A stretch of DNA of 64,000 nucleotides from Pseudomonadota bacterium (GTDB taxonomy: Bacteria; Pseudomonadota; Gammaproteobacteria; UBA9214). The notes beneath the pieces are model-generated. The model ran no database searches and was not told the DNA's origin. It was given only the letters and a program-made list of their open reading frames with translations. Of this stretch, positions 1 to 7,959 are shown one piece after another (the stretch's first letter is position 1; every line of letters starts with the position of its first letter). The stretch covers positions 558,001-622,000 of the forward strand of contig JAWLAI010000002.1 in NCBI GenBank assembly GCA_041395565.1, read 5' to 3'. The position numbers and the translations under genes are program-made.

Positions 1-1113
1 CAGGACGCGCGCGATTTCTGCCTGCGCCACGATCTCAGCGACTATGACACCGAACTGGTCACCTGGCTGGTGCAAAAGCACCTGATCATGTCGTCCACCG
101 CCCAGCGCCAGGACATCAGCGATCCGGTCGTCGTCAACCGCTTCGCGAAGCAGGTGCGCGATCCCATGCATCTCGACTACCTTTACCTGCTGACGGTGGC
201 CGACATCCGCGGCACCAACCCGGAGATGTGGAACAGCTGGAAGGACGCCCTGCTCAAGCAGCTCTATTACAGCACCCGGCGCGCGCTGCACCGCGGGCTG
301 GAAGATCCGATGGAGCGTTCCGAGCACATCCAGAAGGTACAGGAAGCCGCGCGCGAGCTGCTCGGCGCGGATGCCCCGGACTATGCCGCCATCTGGGCCC
401 GGCTCGGTGACGAGTATTTCCTGCGCCACATACCCTGGCAGGTGGCACACCACACCCGGCTGCTGCTGGGACGCCTGGATCCAGCCGCCGCCCTGGTCGA
501 CATCCAGCCGCTGACCGAACGCGGCGGTACGGAAATCTTCATCTATGCCGGCCCCACCGACGACCTGTTCAGCCGCATTACCGCGGTACTGGACCAACTC
601 GGCCTGAACGTGGTCGACGCCGGCATCGTCACCACCGACGACAATTTCGGCCTGCACACCTACCACGTTCTGGAGGAATCCGGTGCAGCGGTGGTGGAAC
701 AGGGGCGCAGCGACGAGATTCGCGCCGCCCTGCTCGCCGAGATCGATCACGGCAGCAGCGACACCTGGCATGTCGCACGGCGCATGCCGCGCCAGTACAA
801 GCACTTTCCCATCAGGACCCACGTCGACTTCAAGCTCGACGAGTATGATCAGCGCACCGTGATGACACTAATCACCGCGGACCGCCCCGGCCTGCTGTCA
901 CGGGTCGGCCGCGCCTTCTCCGACTGCAAGGTGCGCCTGTTAAACGCGAAGATCGCCACCCTCGGCGCACGCGCCGAGGATGTCTACTACATCACCGACC
1001 TGGACAATCGGCCGCTGTCCGATCCGGCACAGATGTCCTGCCTGGAACAGGCACTGCACCGTTACCTGGACCACGACACGCACCGGCAGTCGGTGTTCCA
1101 CGGCCAGCCTTGA
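1..1113 (+). CDS. glnD: GlnD, C-terminal part (cut by window start)
   Basis: The frame is open from the first base, so this is the 3' end (about 370 codons) of a gene beginning upstream. GlnD is the bifunctional uridylyltransferase/uridylyl-removing enzyme that modifies PII proteins in response to glutamine. The visible part holds the GlnE-like helical segment (MHLDYLYLLTVADIRGTNP, near residues 57-75 of what is present) and two C-terminal ACT domains (TEIFIYAGPTDDLFSRITAV and VMTLITADRPGLLSRVGRAF), which bind glutamine. The family is usually about 850-900 aa. The dap genes on the same strand a little further on match the gammaproteobacterial order glnD-dapC-dapD. Identification is secure; the catalytic nucleotidyltransferase domain lies outside the window. 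Confidence 0.95.
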   Translation, partial: QDARDFCLRHDLSDYDTELVTWLVQKHLIMSSTAQRQDISDPVVVNRFAKQVRDPMHLDYLYLLTVADIRGTNPEMWNSWKDALLKQLYYSTRRALHRGLEDPMERSEHIQKVQEAARELLGADAPDYAAIWARLGDEYFLRHIPWQVAHHTRLLLGRLDPAAALVDIQPLTERGGTEIFIYAGPTDDLFSRITAVLDQLGLNVVDAGIVTTDDNFGLHTYHVLEESGAAVVEQGRSDEIRAALLAEIDHGSSDTWHVARRMPRQYKHFPIRTHVDFKLDEYDQRTVMTLITADRPGLLSRVGRAFSDCKVRLLNAKIATLGARAEDVYYITDLDNRPLSDPAQMSCLEQALHRYLDHDTHRQSVFHGQP

Positions 1114-1128
1114 CCGGCGCACCGATGC

Positions 1129-1152
1129 GACCGCGGCAATGCTGCCGCGGTC
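1129..1152. terminator. Hairpin between convergent genes
   Basis: A perfect 10-bp stem (GACCGCGGCA / TGCCGCGGTC) with a 4-nt loop lies between the stops of glnD (1113) and the convergent DUF3365 gene (1165). There is no clear T-run on either side, so it may be a bidirectional structural terminator rather than a classical intrinsic one. Confidence 0.55.
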
Positions 1153-1164
1153 GCCCGGCCTGAT

Positions 1165-1749
1165 TCATTCAGCCGCGATGGTGTCGGACTGTTCCGGGAA
1201 CGAGATCGTGAAGGCGCCGCGGATATCGCCGACCGCGAAGCCGGTGGCTTGATCCTGCGGATACAGCTCGGCGAGCCGCTCCGTGAGTGCGGGCGCCAGG
1301 TTGCTGCCATGGCAGGCGAGACACATCTCAGCGGTCGGTATCGCCTTCATGTAGCGATACACGCTGCCGTTGTCCGTCGTCACGGTCTCGGCGTATTCCA
1401 GCTTGTCGACGGCCACGCCGGATGCCTGCTCCTGCGCGAAACGTTCCAGCACGCCGCGTTCCCAGCTGTCGGGCGCATTGGCCGGGTTGCGCACCTTGAG
1501 CGCGGTGCGGCCGACGTCGATACCGCGCCGGGTGGAGATCGCGCCGGCGATCTGCGCCGCCTTCGTGTTGCAGACGCCGATCGCGGCGACCGGCCCGCCC
1601 GCCTGCATGGCGCTCAGCAGTACCGATTTGAGCGCGCCGCCCAGCTCCTGCGCCGCGGCACGGCTGGCAGCGAGACGCGGGTCTGCCGTATCGGCCAGTC
1701 CGGCGCTCGCGCCGGCGAGCAGCAAGGTCATGACGATCAGTCTGTTCAT
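1165..1749 (-). CDS. Secreted DUF3365 (Tll0287-like) heme-binding protein
   Basis: A 194-aa periplasmic protein. The start at 1749 is chosen because GGAGTG lies just upstream and a signal peptide follows at once (MNRLIVMTLLLAGASAGLA). The mature part has the DUF3365/Tll0287 fold signature: GVCN near residue 60 and a single CxxCH heme motif (MCLACHG, about residue 150), followed by the conserved GDIRGAFTISFP near the C-terminus. Proteins of this family bind one heme c and are thought to sense redox state or small ligands; many are fused to sensor kinases, but this one stands alone. No neighbouring signalling gene is present, so the role is unknown. It is convergent with glnD. Confidence 0.85.
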   Translation of the reverse strand: MNRLIVMTLLLAGASAGLADTADPRLAASRAAAQELGGALKSVLLSAMQAGGPVAAIGVCNTKAAQIAGAISTRRGIDVGRTALKVRNPANAPDSWERGVLERFAQEQASGVAVDKLEYAETVTTDNGSVYRYMKAIPTAEMCLACHGSNLAPALTERLAELYPQDQATGFAVGDIRGAFTISFPEQSDTIAAE

Positions 1750-1903
1750 AGTCACACTCCAGTTAGCAAGGTTGAGGATCGTTTCGTGCCGCGGCAAGGC
1801 CATTCTGCCGCAACGGCTCATAGCGCGCACGGTGACAGCATGCATCCCGGCACCGGCGGCGGCCTGTGGCGGGGTTCACCCGCCGGGTCGTCCCAGCCGC
1901 GCG

Positions 1904-2278
1904 TCACGCCAGCTCCACCAGCTCGAGGGCGTTGCCGTCCGGGTCGCGGCAGAACAGCGCACGCCGGCCGGACCGGCTCAACGTGAAATCTATGCCTGCC
2001 GCCTGCAGCGCGGCGACTGCCGCATCGAGATCCGCCACGGCGAAGGCCAGATGGTAGTCGCGGCCGCCGTGGCCGGCGGCGCCGCCCCGGCCCGCCCCGG
2101 GCAGTTCCAGCAGGTGCAGTTGCTGCCCCTGCCCCGTTTCCAGCCAGGCGCCCGGGTAACCCAGCGCCGGTCGCTGTGACGCCGGCGGCAGGCCCAGTAC
2201 GTCGCGATAGAAACGCAGCGCCCGCGCGGTATCGCCGACCAGTATACTGGCATGGTGCAGGCCGGTGACGCGAATCAT
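1904..2278 (-). CDS. VOC (glyoxalase/bleomycin-resistance) family protein
   Basis: A 124-aa single-module vicinal-oxygen-chelate protein. It begins with the typical VTGLHHASILVGDTARAL strand-helix, has FYRDVLGLPP, and ends with FCRDPDGNALELVEL. Metal-ligand candidates are the His of LHHAS, the His of DYHLAF and the Glu of ALELVE. Such small VOC proteins act as lyases, isomerases or dioxygenases, and the substrate cannot be told from sequence. The start overlaps the stop of the upstream DMT transporter by four bases (ATGA), so the two are translationally coupled. Confidence 0.88.
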   Translation of the reverse strand: MIRVTGLHHASILVGDTARALRFYRDVLGLPPASQRPALGYPGAWLETGQGQQLHLLELPGAGRGGAAGHGGRDYHLAFAVADLDAAVAALQAAGIDFTLSRSGRRALFCRDPDGNALELVELA

Positions 2279-3162
2279 GCCACGTCTCCGGCATGGCTAC
2301 GCGCCGCCAGCCAGGCGGCCAGCACGATCATGCAGCCGCCCGCCCATTCGCGCGGCAGCACCGCCTCGTCGGTGAGCAACAACGCGGATACCGCCCCGAC
2401 CACCAGCTCGAACAGCAGGATCACCGCCGACCGGTGTACCGGCATGCGTGTCACGCCGTACTGCACGGCCAGCGTCATCACCAGGAATCCGAACAGTCCC
2501 AGCGCGACCGCGCCCAGCCAGGTGCCTGCGGCCACCGCAGGCACACCGGCGCGCTCGACCAGGATCCACAGTGCGGCCACGACCACCACGCCGGCACAGC
2601 TGGCGGCCGACTTCAGCACGACCTTCGCACCCTGCAGGCGCCGCACGTAGACGTTGCTGAGGGCGAAACCGAAACCCGCCGACACTGCCAGCCAGTCGGC
2701 GCTGTCACGCGGCCATGGCACGCCGACCTCCTCGTTCCACAGCATGATGAGGGCACCCACCACCGCCAGCACGAACACCTGCAGCGAACGGCGGTCGGGA
2801 CGCTCGTCGAGCATGATCCAGCCGAGCACCACCGCCCAGAACGGCGACAGGTAGAACAACAGCAGCACCCGCACGACATTGCCGTCGAGCACCGCCAGGA
2901 TGAAGGCGACATTGCACCAGCCCGCCCCCAGGGCGAGCATCACCAACCCGGGCAGGTGCGCGGCAAGTTGCCCGCGCTCGCGCACGAACAGCCACCCGAA
3001 CACCGCGAGTACGGCCGCGTAGCTGACCAGGGAACTCCACAAGCCGGGCAGGCCGGACGCCTCCAGCAGGCGCAGCGGATACCACACGAGACCCCACAGG
3101 GTGGCCGTCAGCAGCAGGCTGAAGACGGGCAATAGATGGTGCTCGGAACGCGTGCCGTTCAT
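2275..3162 (-). CDS. EamA/DMT-family membrane transporter
   Basis: A 295-aa inner-membrane protein with about ten hydrophobic segments arranged as two EamA repeats: first TATLWGLVWYPLRLL, then the second half beginning near LAVSAGFGFALSNVYVRRL and ending in LLTDEAVLPREWAGGCMIV. This is the drug/metabolite transporter superfamily, whose members export or import amino acids, nucleosides or amphiphiles; the substrate is not predictable. It is divergent from dapC and coupled by ATGA overlap to the VOC protein, suggesting a small detoxification or metabolite-export operon. Confidence 0.88.
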   Translation of the reverse strand: MNGTRSEHHLLPVFSLLLTATLWGLVWYPLRLLEASGLPGLWSSLVSYAAVLAVFGWLFVRERGQLAAHLPGLVMLALGAGWCNVAFILAVLDGNVVRVLLLFYLSPFWAVVLGWIMLDERPDRRSLQVFVLAVVGALIMLWNEEVGVPWPRDSADWLAVSAGFGFALSNVYVRRLQGAKVVLKSAASCAGVVVVAALWILVERAGVPAVAAGTWLGAVALGLFGFLVMTLAVQYGVTRMPVHRSAVILLFELVVGAVSALLLTDEAVLPREWAGGCMIVLAAWLAARSHAGDVA

Positions 3163-3310
3163 GCCAGGGGCTCGCCGCCGCCAGCTGCCGTGCCGCGCCG
3201 GCCGCTCGCTGCCGGCGGCGGGGGAGCGGGAAATCCGCGGCCGGTTGCTGGTATCCGCTTGTTCACTTTCCGGTTATTCCTCGGGTCGCACCGCAGCATT
3301 ACGCGCCGGT

Positions 3311-3339
3311 TTAATGTCGTTCGGGGAATCCATTATACT
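3311..3339 (+). promoter_or_regulatory. Candidate sigma-70 promoter for dapC
   Basis: TTAATG (3311-3316), 17-bp spacer, TATACT (3334-3339), about 77 bp upstream of the dapC start. The match is good at -10 and moderate at -35. It lies in the 253-bp divergent gap between the DMT transporter and dapC. Confidence 0.5.
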
Positions 3340-3415
3340 GGCACCTCCTCGAACCACCGGACCGACCAGAGCCGCGCCTGCCCGGGTGCAGCGCGCGCAG
3401 CCGCCCCACCACAGT

Positions 3416-4612
3416 ATGAATCCCGACATGGCAAGGTTGCAGCCCTACCCGTTCGAACGACTGGGCAGGCTGTTCAGTGGACTCACCCCGGCGGCCGGCC
3501 TGCAGGAGATCTCGTTGTCGATCGGCGAACCGCGTCATGCTACACCGGGTTTCATCGCGGAAGAAGTGATCACCCACCTGCACGGGTTGGCGCATTATCC
3601 GCTGACACGGGGCGCAGCCGGGCTGCGCACGACCATCGCCGACTGGCTCTGCGCCCGCTTCGCGCTGCCCGCCGGCAGCATCGATCCCGAAACCATGGTG
3701 CTGCCGGTCAACGGCACGCGTGAGGCGCTGTTCGCCTTCGCCCAATGCACGATCGACCGCAGCAAGGCGCCGCTGTTGCTCATGCCCAACCCGTTCTACC
3801 AGATCTACGAGGGCGCCGCGCTGCTGGCCGGGGCGGAACCCTATTTCCTCAACACCACGCGGGCGACCGGCTATCTCCCCGACCTCGACAGCGTGCCGCC
3901 GGCGGTATGGGCGCGCTGCCAGCTGATCTACATCTGCACACCGGGCAACCCGACCGGCGCGGTCATGCCCAGCGCGCAGTTGCAGCAGCTGATCGGGCTG
4001 GCCGACGAATACGACTTCGTGATCGCCTCGGACGAATGCTATTCGGAAATCTACCCCGACGGTAGCGCGGCGCCGGTCGGCCTGCTCGCCGCCGCCGCCG
4101 CCCTGGGCCGTACCGACTACCGGCGCTGTATGGTGTTCCACAGCCTGTCCAAGCGCTCCAACGCGCCCGGGCTGCGCTCCGGTTTCGTGGCCGGCGATGC
4201 CGCGCTCATCGCGAATTTCCTGCGCTACCGCACCTACCACGGCTGCGCCATGCCGCCGGCCACGCAGGCGGCCAGCCAGCGCGCCTGGGCTGACGAGCGG
4301 CACGTGGAGGAGAACCGGCGCCTGTACACGCAGAAGTTCGACGCGGTCCTGCCGCTGCTGGCGGACGTACTGGACGTGCAGCGACCCGCGGCCGGCTTTT
4401 ACCTGTGGGCGCGCACCCCCGGGGATGATGCGGCCTTCGCGCGCGCGCTGCGGCAGCACTGCAACGTCATCGTGCTGCCCGGCAGCTTCCTGTCGCGGCC
4501 GGTCGCGGGCTTCAACCCCGGTCAGGGCTATGTGCGGATGGCGTTGGTCGCCCCGCCGGAGGACTGCATCGAGGCGGCGCAGCGCATCAGGACGTACCTT
4601 CAGGCGGTCTAA
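3416..4612 (+). CDS. dapC: Succinyldiaminopimelate transaminase DapC
   Basis: A 398-aa PLP-dependent class I/II aminotransferase (fold type I) that aminates N-succinyl-2-amino-6-oxopimelate in lysine and meso-diaminopimelate synthesis. The open frame extends further upstream, but homology-like sequence begins at MNPDMARLQPYPFERLGRL, so ATG 3416 is chosen. Family features are SIGEPRHATPGF, the substrate region VLPVNGTREALF, YICTPGNPTGA, the Asp in ASDECYSEIYPDG and the PLP Lys in VFHSLSKRSNAPGLRSGF. It is followed 46 bp later by dapD, which performs the preceding step, so the assignment as DapC rather than a general aminotransferase is well supported. Confidence 0.93.
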   Translation: MNPDMARLQPYPFERLGRLFSGLTPAAGLQEISLSIGEPRHATPGFIAEEVITHLHGLAHYPLTRGAAGLRTTIADWLCARFALPAGSIDPETMVLPVNGTREALFAFAQCTIDRSKAPLLLMPNPFYQIYEGAALLAGAEPYFLNTTRATGYLPDLDSVPPAVWARCQLIYICTPGNPTGAVMPSAQLQQLIGLADEYDFVIASDECYSEIYPDGSAAPVGLLAAAAALGRTDYRRCMVFHSLSKRSNAPGLRSGFVAGDAALIANFLRYRTYHGCAMPPATQAASQRAWADERHVEENRRLYTQKFDAVLPLLADVLDVQRPAAGFYLWARTPGDDAAFARALRQHCNVIVLPGSFLSRPVAGFNPGQGYVRMALVAPPEDCIEAAQRIRTYLQAV

Positions 4613-4658
4613 CGGGTACAATCGCATAATTTTACAGCCATACCGGAGAATACCAGCC

Positions 4659-5480
4659 ATGAGCGACCTGCAGGCAACCATCGAAGAGGCCTTCGAACGA
4701 CGCGCCGATATCACCCCGCGCAGCGTGGAAACCCATGTCAAGGAGGCCACCCTGGAGGCCATCAACATGCTCGACCGCGGCGTGGCACGCGTGGCGGAAA
4801 AGAAAAACGGTACCTGGGTGGTCAACGACTGGTTGAAAAAGGCCGTGCTGCTGTCGTTCCGCATCGAGGACAACGCTTTCATCAAGGGCGGCTTCACCAA
4901 CTACTACGACAAGGTGCCTTCGAAGTATGCCGACACCAACTCGCGCGAGTTCCGCGAGGGTGGCGTGCGTGTGGTACCCCCCGCCACCGCGCGCAAGGGT
5001 GCCTACATCGCGCCGGGCGCGGTCCTGATGCCCTCCTACGTCAACATCGGCGCCTACGTCGATTCCGGCACCATGGTGGACACCTGGGCCACCGTCGGCT
5101 CCTGCGCCCAGATCGGCAAGAACGTGCACCTCTCCGGCGGCGTCGGTATCGGCGGCGTGCTCGAACCGGTGCAGGCCGCACCCACGATCATCGAGGACAA
5201 CTGCTTCATCGGCGCCCGTTCCGAGGTGGTCGAGGGCGTCATCGTCGAGGAAGGCTCGGTCATCTCCATGGGCGTCTACATCGGACAGAGCACCCGCATC
5301 TACGACCGCGAATCGGGCGAGATACTCTATGGCCGCATACCCGCCGGCTCCGTGGTGGTATCCGGCAACCTGCCCTCGAAGGACGGCAAGTACAGCCTCT
5401 ACTGCGCGGTGATCGTCAAGCGTGTCGACGAGAAGACCCGCTCCAAGGTCGGCATCAATGCGCTGCTGCGGGATATCTAG
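4659..5480 (+). CDS. dapD: Tetrahydrodipicolinate N-succinyltransferase DapD
   Basis: A 273-aa cytoplasmic trimeric left-handed beta-helix acyltransferase. It transfers succinyl from succinyl-CoA to tetrahydrodipicolinate, committing the pathway to the succinylase branch. The start at 4659 has the upstream motif CCGGAG and matches the usual N-terminus (MSDLQATIEEAFERRADITP). The hexapeptide repeat region runs from about residue 105 to 230 (PGAVLMPSYVNIGAYVDSGT, VHLSGGVGIGGVLEP, NCFIGARSEVVEGVIVEEGS), followed by the C-terminal strand region. Length matches the E. coli enzyme (274 aa). The neighbours dapC and dapE complete the pathway. Confidence 0.97.
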   Translation: MSDLQATIEEAFERRADITPRSVETHVKEATLEAINMLDRGVARVAEKKNGTWVVNDWLKKAVLLSFRIEDNAFIKGGFTNYYDKVPSKYADTNSREFREGGVRVVPPATARKGAYIAPGAVLMPSYVNIGAYVDSGTMVDTWATVGSCAQIGKNVHLSGGVGIGGVLEPVQAAPTIIEDNCFIGARSEVVEGVIVEEGSVISMGVYIGQSTRIYDRESGEILYGRIPAGSVVVSGNLPSKDGKYSLYCAVIVKRVDEKTRSKVGINALLRDI

Positions 5481-5500
5481 TGACAGCCATGCGACTATTC

Positions 5501-5540
5501 CCCGTCATTGCCGCGTCGCTACGCGCCTCGTAATGAGGGG
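5501..5540. repeat. Intergenic imperfect palindrome (REP-like)
   Basis: In the short dapD/ArsC gap, CCC-n-TCATT (5501-5509) pairs with AATGA-n-GGG (5532-5540), and CGCGT (5512-5516) pairs with ACGCG (5521-5525). The core resembles the GTCATTGCGAG-type intergenic repeats widely dispersed in proteobacterial genomes (from general knowledge, not searched). Only one copy was noticed in this window. Confidence 0.45.
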
Positions 5541-5570
5541 GTATCTCTTGACTCCCGGACACCGCCCCTG

Positions 5571-5930
5571 ATGATCACGCTCTACGGCATCCCCAACTGC
5601 GACACGGTGAAGCGGGCACGGCGCTGGCTGGACGACCATGGTATCGCCTACCGCTTCCATGACCTGCGCAGGGACGGGCTGGACGACGACCGGCTCGCGG
5701 CATGGATCGATGCGGTGGGTTGGGAGTCGCTCCTGAACCGCCGCGGCACCACCTGGCGCCGGCTACCGGAAGCGGCGCGCGCGAGTATCGACCGGGGCAA
5801 CGCCGCCCGTCTCATGCTGGAGCAGCCGACCCTCATCCGGCGTCCGGTGCTGGCCCGGGGCCGGCGGCTGCAGGTGGGCTTCGATGCCGACAGTTATCAG
5901 GCACTGTTCGGCGGAGCGGCCCGGTCATGA
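5571..5930 (+). CDS. ArsC/Spx-like thioredoxin-fold protein (YffB type)
   Basis: A 119-aa protein starting MITLYGIPNCDTVKRARRWL, with a single Cys in the GIPNCDTV motif where ArsC has its catalytic Cys. The DLRRDGL and later RRPVLARGRRLQVGFD segments match the YffB subgroup of the ArsC/Spx family. YffB-type proteins may use glutathione, but a substrate is not established. The gene sits between dapD and dapE and its stop overlaps the dapE start (ATGA), an arrangement conserved in pseudomonads and relatives, so it is co-transcribed with lysine genes although no role in the pathway is known. Confidence 0.88.
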   Translation: MITLYGIPNCDTVKRARRWLDDHGIAYRFHDLRRDGLDDDRLAAWIDAVGWESLLNRRGTTWRRLPEAARASIDRGNAARLMLEQPTLIRRPVLARGRRLQVGFDADSYQALFGGAARS

Positions 5931-7066
5931 GCGCCACGCTGGACCTGGCGCAGGCGCTGATCGCGCGTCCCTCCATCACGCCGGATGACGCCGGCTGCCA
6001 GCAACTGCTCGCGCAACGCCTGGCGCAGGCCGGCTTCGGCATCGAGCACCTGCGCTTCGGGCCGGTCGACAACCTGTGGGCGCGGCGCGGCCACGACGCG
6101 CCGCTGTTCGTCTTCGCCGGTCACACCGACGTGGTGCCGCCCGGCGACCGCAGCCAGTGGGACACCGATCCGTTCACGCCCGTCATCCGCGACGGCATGC
6201 TCTACGGTCGCGGCGCGGCCGACATGAAAGGCAGTATCGCGGCCATGGTCACGGCCTGCGAGCGCTTCGTCACGGCGCATCCCGACCATGCGGGTTCGAT
6301 CGCCTTCCTGATCACCAGCGACGAGGAAGGCCCGTCGGTGGACGGCACGGTCAAGGTCGTCGAGCACCTGGCCGCACGCAACGAACACATCGACTGGTGC
6401 CTGGTCGGCGAACCCTCCAGCGTGGACCGGACCGCGGACGTGATCAAGAACGGCCGGCGCGGCTCGCTCAACGGCCGCTTGCGGGTACACGGCCAGCAGG
6501 GCCATGTCGCCTATCCGCAGCGCGCGGACAATCCCATTCACCGCGCCCTGCAGGCGCTGGCCGAACTGGCGGCGGTGGAATGGGATCGCGGCAACGCGCA
6601 TTTCCCGCCGACCAGCTTCCAGATTTCCAACATCCATGCCGGCGATGGCACCGTGAACATCATCCCGGGGACGCTGGAGGTGCTGTTCAATCTGCGCTTT
6701 TCCACCGCCTCGACCGCGGCCGGCATCAAGTCACGGGTGGAAGAGATCCTCGAGCGGCACGGCCTGCGCTACACCCTCGACTGGCACCTGTCCGGGTCGC
6801 CGTTCCTGACCCCGTCCGGGGCGCTGGTCGATGCCACCTGCCGGGCCATTGCGGACGTCACCGGCCGCCAGACCGAACTCTCCACCAGCGGCGGCACATC
6901 GGACGGCCGTTTCATCGCACCCACCGGCGCACAAGTGGTCGAACTCGGTCCGCTCAATGCGACCATACACAAGGTCAACGAATGCGTGGAGATCGCGGAA
7001 ATTGACCAGATATCCGTAATCTATGAGAGAATCCTGGAACTGCTGCTAGGAAAGGAGACGGCATGA
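5927..7066 (+). CDS. dapE: Succinyl-diaminopimelate desuccinylase DapE
   Basis: A 379-aa M20-family di-zinc hydrolase that removes succinate from N-succinyl-LL-diaminopimelate. ATG 5927 overlaps the previous stop. Metal-site motifs are visible: FVFAGHTDVVPPGD (His and Asp ligands near residues 68-72), GRGAADMKGS (bridging Asp near residue 101), TSDEEGPSVDGT (Glu pair near 135), and ELGPLNATIHKVNECV (C-terminal His near 350). The dimerisation/lid domain lies between about residues 180 and 295 (GRRGSLNGRLRVHGQQGHVAYP). Length equals the E. coli enzyme. It is the last step of the dap cluster here and overlaps the TRAP lipoprotein gene. Confidence 0.97.
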   Translation: MSATLDLAQALIARPSITPDDAGCQQLLAQRLAQAGFGIEHLRFGPVDNLWARRGHDAPLFVFAGHTDVVPPGDRSQWDTDPFTPVIRDGMLYGRGAADMKGSIAAMVTACERFVTAHPDHAGSIAFLITSDEEGPSVDGTVKVVEHLAARNEHIDWCLVGEPSSVDRTADVIKNGRRGSLNGRLRVHGQQGHVAYPQRADNPIHRALQALAELAAVEWDRGNAHFPPTSFQISNIHAGDGTVNIIPGTLEVLFNLRFSTASTAAGIKSRVEEILERHGLRYTLDWHLSGSPFLTPSGALVDATCRAIADVTGRQTELSTSGGTSDGRFIAPTGAQVVELGPLNATIHKVNECVEIAEIDQISVIYERILELLLGKETA

Positions 7067-7959
7067 AATCAGCGCTTCGTCCACACCGCGCGGCCCGCCT
7101 GCTGCGCCGCGCCGGCCTGCTGGCCGGCGTCACGCTGCTATCCGCCTGCTCCATGGGCCAGCTGGTGGTGCGCGGCTCGACCGCGATCCTCGACAGCGGC
7201 ATCACGGCCATGAACCGCGAGACCGACCTCGAACTCGCACGCGCGGCGATGCCCGCGAACCTGAAAATGCTGGAAGGCATGTTGGTCGAGGACCCGGGTA
7301 ACAGCACCCTGCGTCTGTATGCCGCCGAGGGCTTCTACGGTTACGGCTTCGGTTTCATCGAGGCGGAGGACCCGGCGCGTGCCGCCGTGCTCTACCGGCG
7401 CTGCTACACCCATGCCCGCAGCGCGCTGCAGGCGGCCGGACTGTCGCTGGATCCGGAAAGCGCCAGCGCGGACGAACTGACCGCGGCCGCCGCCGGCCTG
7501 GATGCGCGTGCCGTTCCCGCCCTGTTCTGGACGGCTTCGTGCCTCGGCAAATGGATCGACCTGAACCGCGACACGATCACGGTGATCGCCAGCCTGGCGA
7601 ATGCCGCCGCCCTCATGCAGCGCGCGCTGGATCTGGACGAAGGTTTCTACCACGCCGGGCCGCACCTGTTCTTCGGGGTCTACTACGGCGGCCGCTCGCC
7701 CTTGCTGGGCGGTGATTTCGAGCGTTCTGCGCATCATTTCAAACGCGCGGCACAGCTGAACGCCGACCGGCTGCTGCTGGTCGATGTGCTGCAGTCGCAG
7801 TACCTGCACCGCCAGCAGCTCGACCGGGACGCATTCCACGCACGCCTGCAACACGTGCTCGACGCGCCGGACGACCTCGATCCCGACCTCGCGCTGATCA
7901 ACGGCATCGCCAAGCAGCATGCCGCGCGCCTGCTGACCCTGGAGCACGAATGGTTCTGA
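7063..7959 (+). CDS. TRAP transporter TatT-type lipoprotein
   Basis: A 298-aa lipoprotein with a basic N-terminus, hydrophobic segment and lipobox LLSAC (Cys near residue 29). The rest is helical and TPR-like, with AANLKML-type, LRLYAAEGFYGYGFGFIEA and AAALMQRALDLDEGFYHAGPHLFFGVYYGGRSP segments typical of the TatT (TRAP-associated T component) family, periplasmic trimeric proteins thought to work with the TRAP substrate-binding protein. The start overlaps dapE by ATGA and its stop overlaps the DctP start, so transcription and translation are coupled from dap to TRAP genes. Confidence 0.9.
   Translation: MKSALRPHRAARLLRRAGLLAGVTLLSACSMGQLVVRGSTAILDSGITAMNRETDLELARAAMPANLKMLEGMLVEDPGNSTLRLYAAEGFYGYGFGFIEAEDPARAAVLYRRCYTHARSALQAAGLSLDPESASADELTAAAAGLDARAVPALFWTASCLGKWIDLNRDTITVIASLANAAALMQRALDLDEGFYHAGPHLFFGVYYGGRSPLLGGDFERSAHHFKRAAQLNADRLLLVDVLQSQYLHRQQLDRDAFHARLQHVLDAPDDLDPDLALINGIAKQHAARLLTLEHEWF

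Noticed and set aside
3311..4900. 529-codon minus-strand frame opposite dapC/dapD
   Set aside because: Spans two clear plus-strand genes and their junction; composition is typical of antisense GC-rich frames.
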